DNA from: Candidatus Sysuiplasma jiujiangense
GTDB taxonomy: Archaea; Thermoplasmatota; Thermoplasmata; Sysuiplasmatales; Sysuiplasmataceae
Direction of reading: 5' to 3'
Assembly: GCA_019721075.1 (NCBI GenBank)
Contig: JAHEAD010000001.1
Location: forward strand, 248,001-312,000
Length of the DNA: 64,000 nucleotides
The notes below the pieces were generated by a model. The model was not told the DNA's origin. It did not search any database and worked only from the letters and a program-made list of their open reading frames with translations. This document shows positions 46,367 through 54,511 of the stretch, piece after piece; position 1 is the stretch's first letter; each line of letters begins with the position of its first letter. The translations under genes were made by a program, and so were the position numbers.

Positions 46367-46371
46367 GGTGT

Positions 46372-46692
46372 ATGGTGAGGAAGGTCAAAGTCAGGCATCC
46401 GGGCAGTCTCCGCAGATATGGCTACAATCTGCATGAATCTGAATCGGCGAGACGGAGAGCGCTCGCGAAGGCCGACAGACGATACGGCCCCGGCAAAGTT
46501 GATCAGAAGCTCGATGCGCTTAACAGGTTCAACTCGCATCATCCTGCGAACAAGGGAAAAGTCAGGCAGGACCTGAGATGGAATGAGAAGCGCGACCGCA
46601 ATGGCAGGCATGAAGAGGTCGTGTGGGTTGACCCCTACACAAGATCGGACGGCACGCATGTGAGGGGTCACGACAGAATCGTCCGCAGGTAG
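46372..46692 (+). CDS. Small very basic protein resembling DUF5771 of giant viruses
   Basis: A 106-residue protein with the pattern PGSLRRYGYNLHESESARR then ALAKADRRYGPGKV and KLDALNRFN. The spacing of GSL-YGY, S-RR-AL-KA, YG and KL-AL matches what I recall of DUF5771 proteins in mimivirus-like genomes. Function is unknown there too. High Arg/Lys content suggests DNA or RNA binding, perhaps inside a particle. The ATG at 46372 is preferred over the TTG at 46363. Confidence 0.6.
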   Translation: MVRKVKVRHPGSLRRYGYNLHESESARRRALAKADRRYGPGKVDQKLDALNRFNSHHPANKGKVRQDLRWNEKRDRNGRHEEVVWVDPYTRSDGTHVRGHDRIVRR

Positions 46693-46701
46693 GGCGATAC
46701 C

Positions 46702-47229
46702 GTGAAGGCGCAGGGCAGGAAAAGGGAAGAAGACGAAGCCGCCGGCGGCGCAGCGCTGCTGGTGTCGCTCATAATCGATGTGCTTCTTGCGTGGTATATC
46801 CTCTCGCCAGTGTTCAAGTCCTCGATGCCCTCCTGGCTCAACATGGGCGTGCTGCCGCTCTGGTCGCTCGAACTGCTCGCAGTCGCAAGCCTGATCGTGA
46901 CCGTCATTGCAGTCATGAAACTGCTGCCCAGGGACTGGATGGGCGCTGCTCTCCTGCCTGTAGTCAGCATCAATCTCGGCTCTCCTGCCGTCGACAAGGC
47001 AATCATCCTGGGCCTTGTCGCCATCACGCTTTATCTCATATTCCGCGAGAGCGTTATCTATGCATCAAAGCGCCATGGCGGGGCGGCAATATTCGCCACT
47101 GTGCTGGCAATCGGAATAGCGCTGATATACTTTGGTTCCACGCTGCTTGGCGTCCTTGTTGTGCTCATCTTCATCTTCATGATCATCGTCGTCATCACTC
47201 ACCGCAGGCAGGAAGGTGAAGACGAATGA
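46702..47229 (+). CDS. Multi-span membrane protein, unknown
   Basis: A 175-residue protein from a GTG at 46702 with five hydrophobic segments and charged ends (KAQGRKREEDE at the start, HRRQEGEDE at the end). It lies between the small basic protein and the next membrane protein, with a 4-base overlap into the latter. It probably belongs to the same membrane-associated complex or particle. Confidence 0.65.
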   Translation: MKAQGRKREEDEAAGGAALLVSLIIDVLLAWYILSPVFKSSMPSWLNMGVLPLWSLELLAVASLIVTVIAVMKLLPRDWMGAALLPVVSINLGSPAVDKAIILGLVAITLYLIFRESVIYASKRHGGAAIFATVLAIGIALIYFGSTLLGVLVVLIFIFMIIVVITHRRQEGEDE

Positions 47230-48620
47230 AGGTGCACTTTCTGTTCGTTTCCGCGCTTCTGCTGCTCTTCGCCACCGTTCCAGGCGTCGCTATGGCGTCT
47301 TCAGGCCCTGTGATGACAGGCATCGTGGCAAACGATGGAACCCTCATGGCTTTCTGGTATCAATCACCGGCCGGGCAGCTCACAGGATCCTATACGCTAA
47401 TTCACCCTGGCGACACTGTGCAGACCGACACAATTCAGGTATCAATATACGCACCTAATGCAGGCGGAAATATCACACTGAGCGTCGAGCAGTATCAGCT
47501 TGTTCCGACAGCGGTCTTCATTCATTCAGGGAACGCCACGGTAACGCAGAATGAGCTCCTGCCCGGCAATATTGTGTGGGACAATCAGACGCTGCAGGCA
47601 CCATATCGCACAGTGGCGACAGATACGCTGCAGCTGCCGGTTTCATCCGGCATAAGCCACGTCCGATTGAGCTATGACGGCGCTTCAATAGTTTTCCTGC
47701 ATCACACAAGCCCGATTGTGCTGCCACTTCCCTTCAGCGGTGGCGGTGTCCTGGGTGTGTTTCTCGGCGCGCTCACCCTCGGCAGCATCGTATGGATGGG
47801 TGGCACCGGAACGGCTATCAGCGTCATCAGACGGGCAAAATACTGGCCCAGGCTGTCAAGCGCCCAGGCGATGCTAATAGTATTCGGCGGGATGGCTGCC
47901 TTCGTATTTCTTGTCGCTCCGTTTTTCTATTCGCTCGGATATCTTTCGTGGTACTGGTGGATCGTGCCGTTCTACCTCGTCTCTGTTCTCATAATGCTGA
48001 ACCTGTGGCCGTCAAGGGCTTACAGGTGGGAGACCCTGCAGATACAGGGCAATGAGAGCAACACGGAGATGCAGGTATTGCGTCAGGAAATTACAGTTGC
48101 CAAGACAGAGGATGGATGGGAGCGCATACATCCATACAGCTACCGTCATGCGGTTGCCCGGTTGTTCGGCATCCACACAAAACTCACATTCGGAGAGAGC
48201 GGCCCGGTATGGTATATGAGGACAGGTGATGAAGAGACCCTGTCGTCGCACAAGTCCAGGAAAGTTTCCAGGATATACCTGCTGCCCCCGATGGGTAACG
48301 GGATGACAGTCAGATGGTCGCATCTCGGATGGAAGGGGACGGGGAAAATAAAGCGCCCGGGCATAATCGAAGGGGAATGTATCATTCCCATCAGCGGGGA
48401 GCAGATGAGACCTGTTGCTGCCGTCCTGGCGGGTCTCATCAACGTGAACGCAGTGTCGCGTGACAGGGAGACAATACGAACAAGGCTCCTCAAGTTCCAG
48501 GCGCAACTCCATGCTGGAGCTGTTAAGAGTGACGCATCTGACCTGGAGATATACATGGAGGAGTTCCACGAGCGCAGCATAAATGCGGACAGGAGGCTCG
48601 GCAGCGATGATGGGGCGTGA
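47226..48620 (+). CDS. Membrane protein with extracellular beta domain and large cytoplasmic domain
   Basis: A 464-residue protein with a signal peptide (FLFVSALLLLFATVPGVAMA), an extracellular part of about 150 residues, a hydrophobic segment near 160-185, two more near 215-265, and a soluble C-terminal domain of about 190 residues. ATG at 47226 overlaps the previous stop region. Its neighbours make it a candidate structural or secretion-channel component. I recognise no family. Confidence 0.65.
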   Translation: MKVHFLFVSALLLLFATVPGVAMASSGPVMTGIVANDGTLMAFWYQSPAGQLTGSYTLIHPGDTVQTDTIQVSIYAPNAGGNITLSVEQYQLVPTAVFIHSGNATVTQNELLPGNIVWDNQTLQAPYRTVATDTLQLPVSSGISHVRLSYDGASIVFLHHTSPIVLPLPFSGGGVLGVFLGALTLGSIVWMGGTGTAISVIRRAKYWPRLSSAQAMLIVFGGMAAFVFLVAPFFYSLGYLSWYWWIVPFYLVSVLIMLNLWPSRAYRWETLQIQGNESNTEMQVLRQEITVAKTEDGWERIHPYSYRHAVARLFGIHTKLTFGESGPVWYMRTGDEETLSSHKSRKVSRIYLLPPMGNGMTVRWSHLGWKGTGKIKRPGIIEGECIIPISGEQMRPVAAVLAGLINVNAVSRDRETIRTRLLKFQAQLHAGAVKSDASDLEIYMEEFHERSINADRRLGSDDGA

Positions 48621-48993
48621 CTACCGGCCGTCACGGGCCACTCATATACCGGGCCATGACTGGCTTACGCACGAGCAGTCCGAACTGCTCAGCCAATTGA
48701 ACGCCGGTTTCAGATCTGAGACTGAATATGAGAAATGGGCGCATAAGGTGCGGACATATAGCGTGCCCGAGAAGGAGGCGCCGGGCCTTAAGGTGCTGTA
48801 CTCCGCCAACGGCACAATACCGCACGCTCTGCTCACATGGCCGGAAGGCGAAATGAAAAGGAGGTTGGTGATATCTGTCGCAATGTACCTCGTCAGGAAA
48901 GGATTCAGGCGCGAGAGCCATGCTGTTCCGCCGCCTGAGGCAACCCCTCTCGAAGCTCTGCCTGGTGTGTCACAATCGCAACGCATTGAGTAA
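48607..48993 (+). CDS. Hypothetical soluble protein
   Basis: A 128-residue protein from the ATG at 48607 (a second ATG follows directly), overlapping the upstream gene by 14 bases. The sequence is helical and charged in the middle (EYEKWAHKVRTY) and proline-rich at the end. It lies between membrane-protein genes and the ATPase. Function unknown. Confidence 0.55.
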   Translation: MMGRDYRPSRATHIPGHDWLTHEQSELLSQLNAGFRSETEYEKWAHKVRTYSVPEKEAPGLKVLYSANGTIPHALLTWPEGEMKRRLVISVAMYLVRKGFRRESHAVPPPEATPLEALPGVSQSQRIE

Positions 48994-49038
48994 TTCGATG
49001 TGCTGGGCTTGCGGCTCCTATTTCGCGAGGGATCCACA

Positions 49039-49179
49039 ATGAAAAGGAGAACAGGCGTCTGTGACAACTGCAGAAGGAGAGATGCCGTTTACACATACGG
49101 TTCACGCCATTTTTGCAGAGCATGTTATAATAGGGAGGTGAGCTCGCGAAGAGGAATGAGAGCGCTGCTGATCATGTGA
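49039..49179 (+). CDS. 46-residue zinc-finger micro-protein
   Basis: From the ATG at 49039 (GAGGGATC upstream) the product has CDNCRRRD and, 16 residues later, CRACYNRE, two CxxC knuckles making a four-cysteine zinc site. The stop overlaps the GTG of the ATPase gene (GTGA). It resembles other micro zinc proteins of this element (42234, 53769). Confidence 0.6.
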   Translation: MKRRTGVCDNCRRRDAVYTYGSRHFCRACYNREVSSRRGMRALLIM

Positions 49180-50624
49180 CGCTGGGCGAATCGGTGACAC
49201 CGAAGAAGCTGACGATGGCGACCAATCGCCTCACTTATGAGCTGCTCGACAGGGCGCTCGAGGAGTTGCGCACGCAATATTCGCTGTATGACGACCTGCT
49301 CGGGTTCCCTTCCGTTCGCCTCTTTGTCGACCACATCGAGATGCAGGCGCGGAATCACCCGTATTTTCGCGTCTACATGACGAAGGTAGAGGCGATCCTG
49401 CGTGAATTCTCTGATGGTCACCCCGACATAATGCACGTCACATGGAGGGAATCGCACCGTCGGTTTGCGTTGGCATATGAGCTCGGCAAGGAGATAGGCA
49501 TCATCGATGTCGAGGAACGTGGATCGCACGATGGCGCAGGCGGAATGGTGGAGATAGTCGAGGCCTCTCCTGAGTTGTTTCTTTTGCCTTGGATAGAAGA
49601 CAGGATATGGAAGAAGCAACAGAATGCCATGATTGCAGTCGTGGGACTTCCTGGCTCAGGGAAGTCATATGGCGCCATAGACATTGCGCTCGAACTCGTC
49701 GAGCGAAGTAAAGGCAAGGAGGAATGCTTCCACTTCGATGTCGAGCGCGATGTGATTTTCGACATCGATACGCTGGTTGACATGGCCTACAGGCGTGACG
49801 AGCGGCTGCCCAGAGGCCAGATAATCATATTCGACGACATGGGCGTCGGTGCCGGAAACCGTGACTGGCAGAGCGATTACAATGTCATTTTGGGGAAGAT
49901 TGCGCAGAGCTTCAGATTCATGGGCTTCGTGCTGCTTGTGACAATGCCCAAAATTGAGTTCATCGAGAAGCAGGTGCGGGAGCTGCTGGCCGCAAAACTC
50001 ATAAGCATGACGAACGAGAACGGCGAGAACATCATTGGGTGCTTCAGCCTGGAGGTAGCCTGCCAGTACGGAGAGGATATCATCTATCTTCCGCCGCAGC
50101 TGGACAGGGGAGATTTCCCTGACGAATTGGGTTTCGAGATACGGGCTGAAAGGATCCAGTTGTCTTCACTGCGTCTCCGTGAGCCTCAGAAACCCGTCAC
50201 CGAGCTCTATGAGGCAAGGAAAGAGAGCGAGCTGCGGGCACAGGTCGTGAAATTGAGGGATGAGATAGAACAGGCCAAGAACATGGACGCAGTCAGACGC
50301 GAGGCTTTGACCGCGAAATACACAGCGTTAAAGGAAAAGGTCGAGGAACTGGCAGAGGCTGAGGTCGAAGCGAAGAAGGCCAAATTCGAAGCGGAAATCG
50401 AGGAGGCCGAGACCAGGAAGCAGAAAGCGAGGCGGGAGAGGAAAATGATCCAGCATGCGAATGAGGAAGAGGAGAGGCGCAAGAAGAAAATCATCCAGCT
50501 TGTAATGGAGGGAAAGAGCCAGGCAGAGATAGCCAAGGAGATGGGTGTATCAAATCAGGCCATTAATCAGGCAATTCGTAGGCTTAGAAACAGGGGAGAG
50601 CTCACAACAATCACTCAAGGTTGA
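49176..50624 (+). CDS. P-loop ATPase with coiled coil and C-terminal helix-turn-helix
   Basis: A 482-residue protein with Walker A VGLPGSGKS (about 157-165), Walker B IIIFDDMG (about 215-222) and a sensor-like VTMPKIEF followed by RELLAAKL, resembling FtsK/HerA/Zot-type motor ATPases used in DNA packaging or particle assembly. After about residue 340 comes a long Lys/Glu-rich coiled coil (to about 440) and then an HTH (KSQAEIAKEMGVSNQAINQA). A DNA motor fused to a DNA-binding HTH is unusual. It ends the membrane-protein operon. Confidence 0.8.
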   Translation: MTLGESVTPKKLTMATNRLTYELLDRALEELRTQYSLYDDLLGFPSVRLFVDHIEMQARNHPYFRVYMTKVEAILREFSDGHPDIMHVTWRESHRRFALAYELGKEIGIIDVEERGSHDGAGGMVEIVEASPELFLLPWIEDRIWKKQQNAMIAVVGLPGSGKSYGAIDIALELVERSKGKEECFHFDVERDVIFDIDTLVDMAYRRDERLPRGQIIIFDDMGVGAGNRDWQSDYNVILGKIAQSFRFMGFVLLVTMPKIEFIEKQVRELLAAKLISMTNENGENIIGCFSLEVACQYGEDIIYLPPQLDRGDFPDELGFEIRAERIQLSSLRLREPQKPVTELYEARKESELRAQVVKLRDEIEQAKNMDAVRREALTAKYTALKEKVEELAEAEVEAKKAKFEAEIEEAETRKQKARRERKMIQHANEEEERRKKKIIQLVMEGKSQAEIAKEMGVSNQAINQAIRRLRNRGELTTITQG

Positions 50625-50857
50625 TACCGGATATGAAACCATCGCTGTCAAATCTGGAGCTACTTATTGTTATAGCTTCCGCGTGAAGGCATGAGGGGTC
50701 GGGCCGTTTTTCGCCTCGTAGCCCTCAGGCCGGCACGCGGGGTTCCCAACACTTCATGCAGAAGTGTGCGATTAGGCTGCCCTGAATCAACATAAATGGC
50801 GGACTTTTCGACGCCCTGTATGGAAATATCAAATACAATGTGTCAGCTGTATGCTCA
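50625..50857. other. Intergenic region upstream of the serine recombinase with inverted repeats
   Basis: The stretch contains TGAGGG...CCCTCA (about 50690-50732) and CACTTCATGCAGAAGTG (about 50750-50766). Serine resolvases often bind inverted half-sites next to their own gene, so this may be a recombination site, but no crossover dinucleotide can be assigned from sequence. No gene was seen. Confidence 0.35.
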
Positions 50858-51472
50858 ATGCGTGTTGCACTCTATGCCCGCGTTTCCACCAAGGACAGGG
50901 AACAGGATCCTGAGAATCAGCTGATGCGGCTCAGAGATTACTGCCGTTTAAGAGGCTGGGATTTCATAGAATTTGTAGATCATGCTTCCGGAGCCAAGAC
51001 GGACAGGCCTGCGCTCAATGAACTGATGTGCAAACTCTCAATGTTTGACGGCATCCTGGTCCTCCGCCTGGATAGATTCGGCAGGTCTGTCTCTGACCTC
51101 ACATTGAAGATACGGCAAATTAGGGACATGGGCCTGTTCTTCGAAGCTGTCGACCAGGGACTGCGTATATCGGGAGACGAGAGAGATGCAGTCTCGGGAC
51201 TGATGTATAACGTCCTCGCTTCTGTGGCCGAGTTCGAGAGGGAGTTGATTTCTGACAGAGTAAGAGATGGCATAACCCGGGCACGAAAGCAGGGCAAACG
51301 GCTAGGCAGGAGGCCTGTGGCGGAACAAAGAGGCGTCAGCATTGAGCAGGTGTTTGCCTTGAGAGACAGCGGCAAGAGCATCAGGGAGATATCACAGGCG
51401 GTTGGAATAGGCAGAGGCTCTGTGCATAGGATATTGCTGTCACGAAATCCCCCTGTCGAAAACGAAGCCTGA
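50858..51472 (+). CDS. Serine recombinase (resolvase/invertase)
   Basis: A 204-residue enzyme with the catalytic serine in ALYARVSTKD, the LRLDRFGRS arginine motif, SVAEFERELISDR on the long E helix, and a C-terminal HTH (SIREISQAVGIGRGSVH). The short form matches Tn3-type resolvases/invertases more than large phage integrases. It may resolve multimers or invert a segment of the element. ATG at 50858 is preferred over the upstream GTG-frame start at 50840. Confidence 0.9.
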   Translation: MRVALYARVSTKDREQDPENQLMRLRDYCRLRGWDFIEFVDHASGAKTDRPALNELMCKLSMFDGILVLRLDRFGRSVSDLTLKIRQIRDMGLFFEAVDQGLRISGDERDAVSGLMYNVLASVAEFERELISDRVRDGITRARKQGKRLGRRPVAEQRGVSIEQVFALRDSGKSIREISQAVGIGRGSVHRILLSRNPPVENEA

Positions 51473-51539
51473 TTCACGCAAGGAACGTCCCCTGTCCCAG
51501 AAACAGTTGTTTGTGGGACGGTAATTTCTCAGTTTCGAT

Positions 51540-52037
51540 TCATTTTTTCATTTTTTTTTGGGAAAAGGACTTCATATCTCCCGAGCCGTCGAAATGTAAC
51601 AATATGTATTTACTACGGATACCCAAAACAGGCTTATGTTGCACGACTACATCGTAACTATTTTGTCGAATCTCCTCAATTGTGTGGTATTTTCCAATAT
51701 AACCTCTCACGATAATCTCCGAATTCCTTCCAAGGTAGGGAAGCTCCCCGCATTCACTGCCATGGGGTCCTTTGATGTGCCACTTCAGCAACCGAGCAAC
51801 TCCAGGTCCGCCATTTGAAATGACTAGGTTGAGATAGTCGTTCGCGATTACCCCTCCCTCACCAAATCTATTGGGACCCAATTTATTATCAGGATAATCG
51901 AATAATGTTCCTTCTGGTAAATTCTGCGTCACCAGTCTTGCCCATACTGTTGCGGCATTCGCGAAAAGAAAGTTCATAACAGTCAATAGAATCGCTATTG
52001 CCGAAATAATGATGCCCAGATAAGAAACAAATTCCAT
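51540..52037 (-). CDS. Membrane-anchored hypothetical protein
   Basis: A 165-residue protein with one N-terminal hydrophobic helix (YLGIIISAIAILLTVMNFLF) and a beta-rich domain with GPGVARLLKWHIKG and SEIIVRGYIGKY. Oriented opposite to the recombinase, so it is probably a separate cargo gene. Not recognised. Confidence 0.6.
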   Translation of the reverse strand: MEFVSYLGIIISAIAILLTVMNFLFANAATVWARLVTQNLPEGTLFDYPDNKLGPNRFGEGGVIANDYLNLVISNGGPGVARLLKWHIKGPHGSECGELPYLGRNSEIIVRGYIGKYHTIEEIRQNSYDVVVQHKPVLGIRSKYILLHFDGSGDMKSFSQKKMKK

Positions 52038-52103
52038 AGGCCGTCATCCACATTATGTGTTGGCCCTTGTTAAGTCTAACGGAATATCGAGGTTCCATCT
52101 GTC

Positions 52104-52266
52104 GGCCACCCCTCCCCCCCAAACGCATATTAATGATGTGCGTCTCCCCAGACTTCTGCAAGATGAGAGGCGGATGAATGACAAAAGAGAACGGATTTGT
52201 GAAGGAATACTACATGGGCAGGAAAGACCAGTTCGACGTGGATTACGCGCTCTTCAGGGAAGCCGC
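52104..52266 (+). repeat. Left copy of 163-bp direct repeat
   Basis: Matches 57935-58097 at most positions (C-rich stretch, then AAACGCATATTAA, the ATG region of a small gene and the TTCAGGGAAGCCGC end). The first copy lies 5.83 kb upstream of the second. It breaks off inside the small gene, so its reading frame is a truncated, chimeric version. Confidence 0.85.
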
Positions 52267-52426
52267 TATAAGAATCGTCAGTCCCAGATGGGGAGGGAAC
52301 TCACAAGAGGAAAATTATAACCTTCCAGCAGTTCAAAAACTTCTCCGACGAGGAAAAAACAGCAAACACGGAGTGTCTTTCGTAATAATTGGGACCATCC
52401 TTCTCGTACTCGCCCTCTCGATATGA
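52178..52426 (+). CDS. Chimeric copy of the small repeat gene with new C-terminus
   Basis: The first 30 residues (MTKENGFVKEYYMGRKDQ and on) are nearly identical to the gene at 58009, but after the repeat ends the sequence changes to an unrelated tail ending in a hydrophobic helix (VIIGTILLVLALSI). It is probably a broken duplicate created by the insertion or recombination that made the 163-bp repeats. It may still be translated. Confidence 0.45.
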   Translation: MTKENGFVKEYYMGRKDQFDVDYALFREAAIRIVSPRWGGNSQEENYNLPAVQKLLRRGKNSKHGVSFVIIGTILLVLALSI

Positions 52427-52573
52427 ACTTCAAGAAAGTGGGAAAGAGTCTGGGTCTGATATTGAGAGCAAAATGTATTTCAGGAACGAAGCTTGCATTA
52501 TTGATATCGGCAGATATAGCCGATCCGAAAAGACTTTAAAGCCACTAAAGCCACTTGAAAATTGGAAAAGTTG

Positions 52574-53140
52574 ATGATGCACATGGAGTTCAGGCTAAAA
52601 GACAATTGGTTCGACTATCTAATGTCTGGATTCTTTTCAGGAGTCTTCTTTGCACTTATTGTGGTTGGGTACGCGTTTAAAGATGTGGCGATGCCATTTT
52701 CATACTTGATTGCAACTTTCGGTGCGTTCGTACTATTCATTGTAACATTCATTGGCGCTTCATTTCGAAGTAAGAACAAATTTTCTTCCAGTGAATATAG
52801 ACAAGGGTACGCAGATGCAGAGAGTGGTATTAAGTTTTCCATTCCCTGTGTTGTATGTGGTAGCCCTGTTCTTGTTGGCAATAAGTCTCCAGTATATGAG
52901 CAAGTGAAGAAGCATTTATCTGATCTTGGAATTCAACATAAGACCTGTCTTGGTTCTGCCGCTACCCCTAAACTGTCAGCACAACAGGCAATAGACATGG
53001 CACTGGCATATGTAAAGACACAATCTAAAGGCAACGGAAATGTGGCAGACCCTATCTGCTCGAAATGCAGCGCACGAGTACCGTCAAGTTCAAAGTTCTG
53101 CAATTCATGCGGCTCCCCTATTGCGCCATCGCCAAAATAA
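52574..53140 (+). CDS. Membrane protein with C-terminal zinc ribbon
   Basis: A 188-residue protein from the ATG at 52574 (the frame opens at a TTG at 52562). Two hydrophobic helices (about residues 15-35 and 43-62) are followed by a first Cys site (CVVCGSP) and a C-terminal zinc ribbon (CSKC then CNSCGSP). Many archaeal zinc-ribbon membrane proteins have this plan; no function is known. Low GC compared with the genes at 38-50 kb. Confidence 0.65.
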   Translation: MMHMEFRLKDNWFDYLMSGFFSGVFFALIVVGYAFKDVAMPFSYLIATFGAFVLFIVTFIGASFRSKNKFSSSEYRQGYADAESGIKFSIPCVVCGSPVLVGNKSPVYEQVKKHLSDLGIQHKTCLGSAATPKLSAQQAIDMALAYVKTQSKGNGNVADPICSKCSARVPSSSKFCNSCGSPIAPSPK

Positions 53141-53275
53141 GAAAGTGACTGCCTAATCTTATAATGATGTGTCGACATGTGCACCGAGTGTAATTATCGA
53201 GAGGCAATTCTTCGCACAGCCGCCTCGCCATATTCGTGCCCGGACAACAAGGCTGCATCCGATTATTGAGCTAAC

Positions 53276-53294
53276 AGTTAATCTTTCATACACA
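53276..53294 (+). repeat. 19-bp direct repeat near the tyrosine recombinase, copy 1
   Basis: AGTTAATCTTTCATACACA, one mismatch to 53631-53649; the two copies flank the 87-residue gene. A related AGTTAATC occurs at 53717 and an inverted GATTAACTCG near 53737. Confidence 0.6.
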
Positions 53295-53361
53295 GATAAG
53301 TGTTAGGAGGCGGTCTCAGGCCAAATATCAGTCTTAGCAACTCTTATACTACAATTTAATT

Positions 53362-53625
53362 ATGCACAGCAACAATTTCGACGCAATGAAGTCACAATAC
53401 AACCTTACCACCGATCAATTGGAAAGGGTGAAGGTTATCCTACTCACAACACGTTATTATAACGTGGCCAAGAGGGTCAAGAATGAGATAGGAGTACCCA
53501 AAAGAAACTATCGTTCAATAATGAAAGCTCATTTCCCAGAGTTCCTTGCTGGTGTTGAAATCGCCGATACTCTGATCTACACTTTTGCAGCATTATTTGC
53601 TCTTGCTCTGCTACATGTTCTGTGA
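53362..53625 (+). CDS. Small protein with C-terminal membrane helix
   Basis: An 87-residue protein with a helical N-terminal part containing a possible HTH-like unit (YYNVAKRVKNEIGVPKRNY) and a hydrophobic C-terminal helix (YTFAALFALALLHVL). It lies between the two 19-bp direct repeats, just upstream of the tyrosine recombinase. Not recognised. Confidence 0.5.
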   Translation: MHSNNFDAMKSQYNLTTDQLERVKVILLTTRYYNVAKRVKNEIGVPKRNYRSIMKAHFPEFLAGVEIADTLIYTFAALFALALLHVL

Positions 53626-53630
53626 AACCG

Positions 53631-53649
53631 AGTTAATCTTTGATACACA
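53631..53649 (+). repeat. 19-bp direct repeat near the tyrosine recombinase, copy 2
   Basis: AGTTAATCTTTGATACACA, 355 bases after copy 1. Could be a recombinase arm-type site or half of an attachment site; the role is not shown. Confidence 0.6.
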
Positions 53650-53768
53650 AAAGTTAACTTTTCCCTAGTTCCAGACCCGTTTTCAGACATGGGCCGTTGC
53701 GGGGACCCTATGAAAAAGTTAATCATTCCGAAAAACGATTAACTCGCAATGCAAACCTGGAGCTGCCC

Positions 53769-53948
53769 ATGTCTCATTCAAAGTTCTGCAAGTGCGGAAA
53801 GCCGACGGACAGCGTCGGAGCCTGCCCCACGTGCGGACAGTTCCCGGCCTTCTGCAGGTGCGAACATGTCCGGTTCCCCGGAGGTCTGACGCACAGTGCA
53901 GGGGATGGTGCCTTATGCACAGGGTGCACTCCGACTGAAGGAGTATGA
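53769..53948 (+). CDS. 59-residue cysteine-rich zinc-binding protein
   Basis: From the ATG at 53769 the product has CKCGKPTD, CPTCGQ, CRCEH and a late CTGC, four Cys pairs that could bind two zinc ions. It overlaps the start of the tyrosine recombinase frame by up to 53 bases, so the recombinase may begin later than its first GTG. Function unknown. Confidence 0.5.
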   Translation: MSHSKFCKCGKPTDSVGACPTCGQFPAFCRCEHVRFPGGLTHSAGDGALCTGCTPTEGV

Positions 53949-54510
53949 CAAGCTCCCGCCGCACATCACCAGGGAACAATATCTGAATCTGCTCAATGCC
54001 GTGGAAAGGAAGTATTCGTCCGCAGGACAGTGGGCGAAGAAGGCAAAGTATTACAGGGACAGGGACAAACTCCTCCTGCGGCTGATGTGGGAAACGGGAG
54101 GCAGGATAGGCGATATTCTGAACATCGTGCCTGGGAATTTCGACTTCGACAGGAAGGTTCTCAACCTCGGTGTGAAGAAGAGAAAGAACACCAACACCAT
54201 ACCGCTTGATGATGGTCTCCTGCTCGAGGTCAGCAACTATCTCAGAAACTACGCTGTCGGCGGCAAATTGTGTGATTTCTATAAAGTGCAGGCCTGGAAG
54301 ATTGTGAGAGCGTACGGGAGGGAGACTGGAATTGATGTGCATCCTCACATGTTCAGGCATGGGCTTGCCATACATTTGCTTGAGAACAATGTGCCTATAC
54401 CGATAATCTCGGCGAGGTTGGGCCATTCAAATGTGCTGACGACCATGAGGTATTATCTCGTGATAACGCCGGAAGTCCAGAGACAGTTCATGCAGGGAGT
54501 CAGACTGTGA
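53896..54510 (+). CDS. Tyrosine recombinase / integrase (XerA-like)
   Basis: About 204 residues with the catalytic Arg in TGGRIGDILN, the Lys strand (VKKRKNTNTIPLD), the HMFRHGLA box (His and Arg), LGHSNVLTT (second His) and the nucleophile Tyr in MRYYLV. The N-terminal SAM-like domain is much reduced, so the protein is close to a bare catalytic domain. It may integrate the element or the inner island. The GTG at 53896 is the first start; internal starts are possible. Confidence 0.88.
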   Translation: MQGMVPYAQGALRLKEYDKLPPHITREQYLNLLNAVERKYSSAGQWAKKAKYYRDRDKLLLRLMWETGGRIGDILNIVPGNFDFDRKVLNLGVKKRKNTNTIPLDDGLLLEVSNYLRNYAVGGKLCDFYKVQAWKIVRAYGRETGIDVHPHMFRHGLAIHLLENNVPIPIISARLGHSNVLTTMRYYLVITPEVQRQFMQGVRL

Positions 54511-54511
54511 T

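Noticed and set aside
50690-50770. tRNA-like GC-rich stem-loops upstream of the serine recombinase
   Set aside because: No acceptor stem, T-loop or anticodon arm can be folded together; only local hairpins remain.
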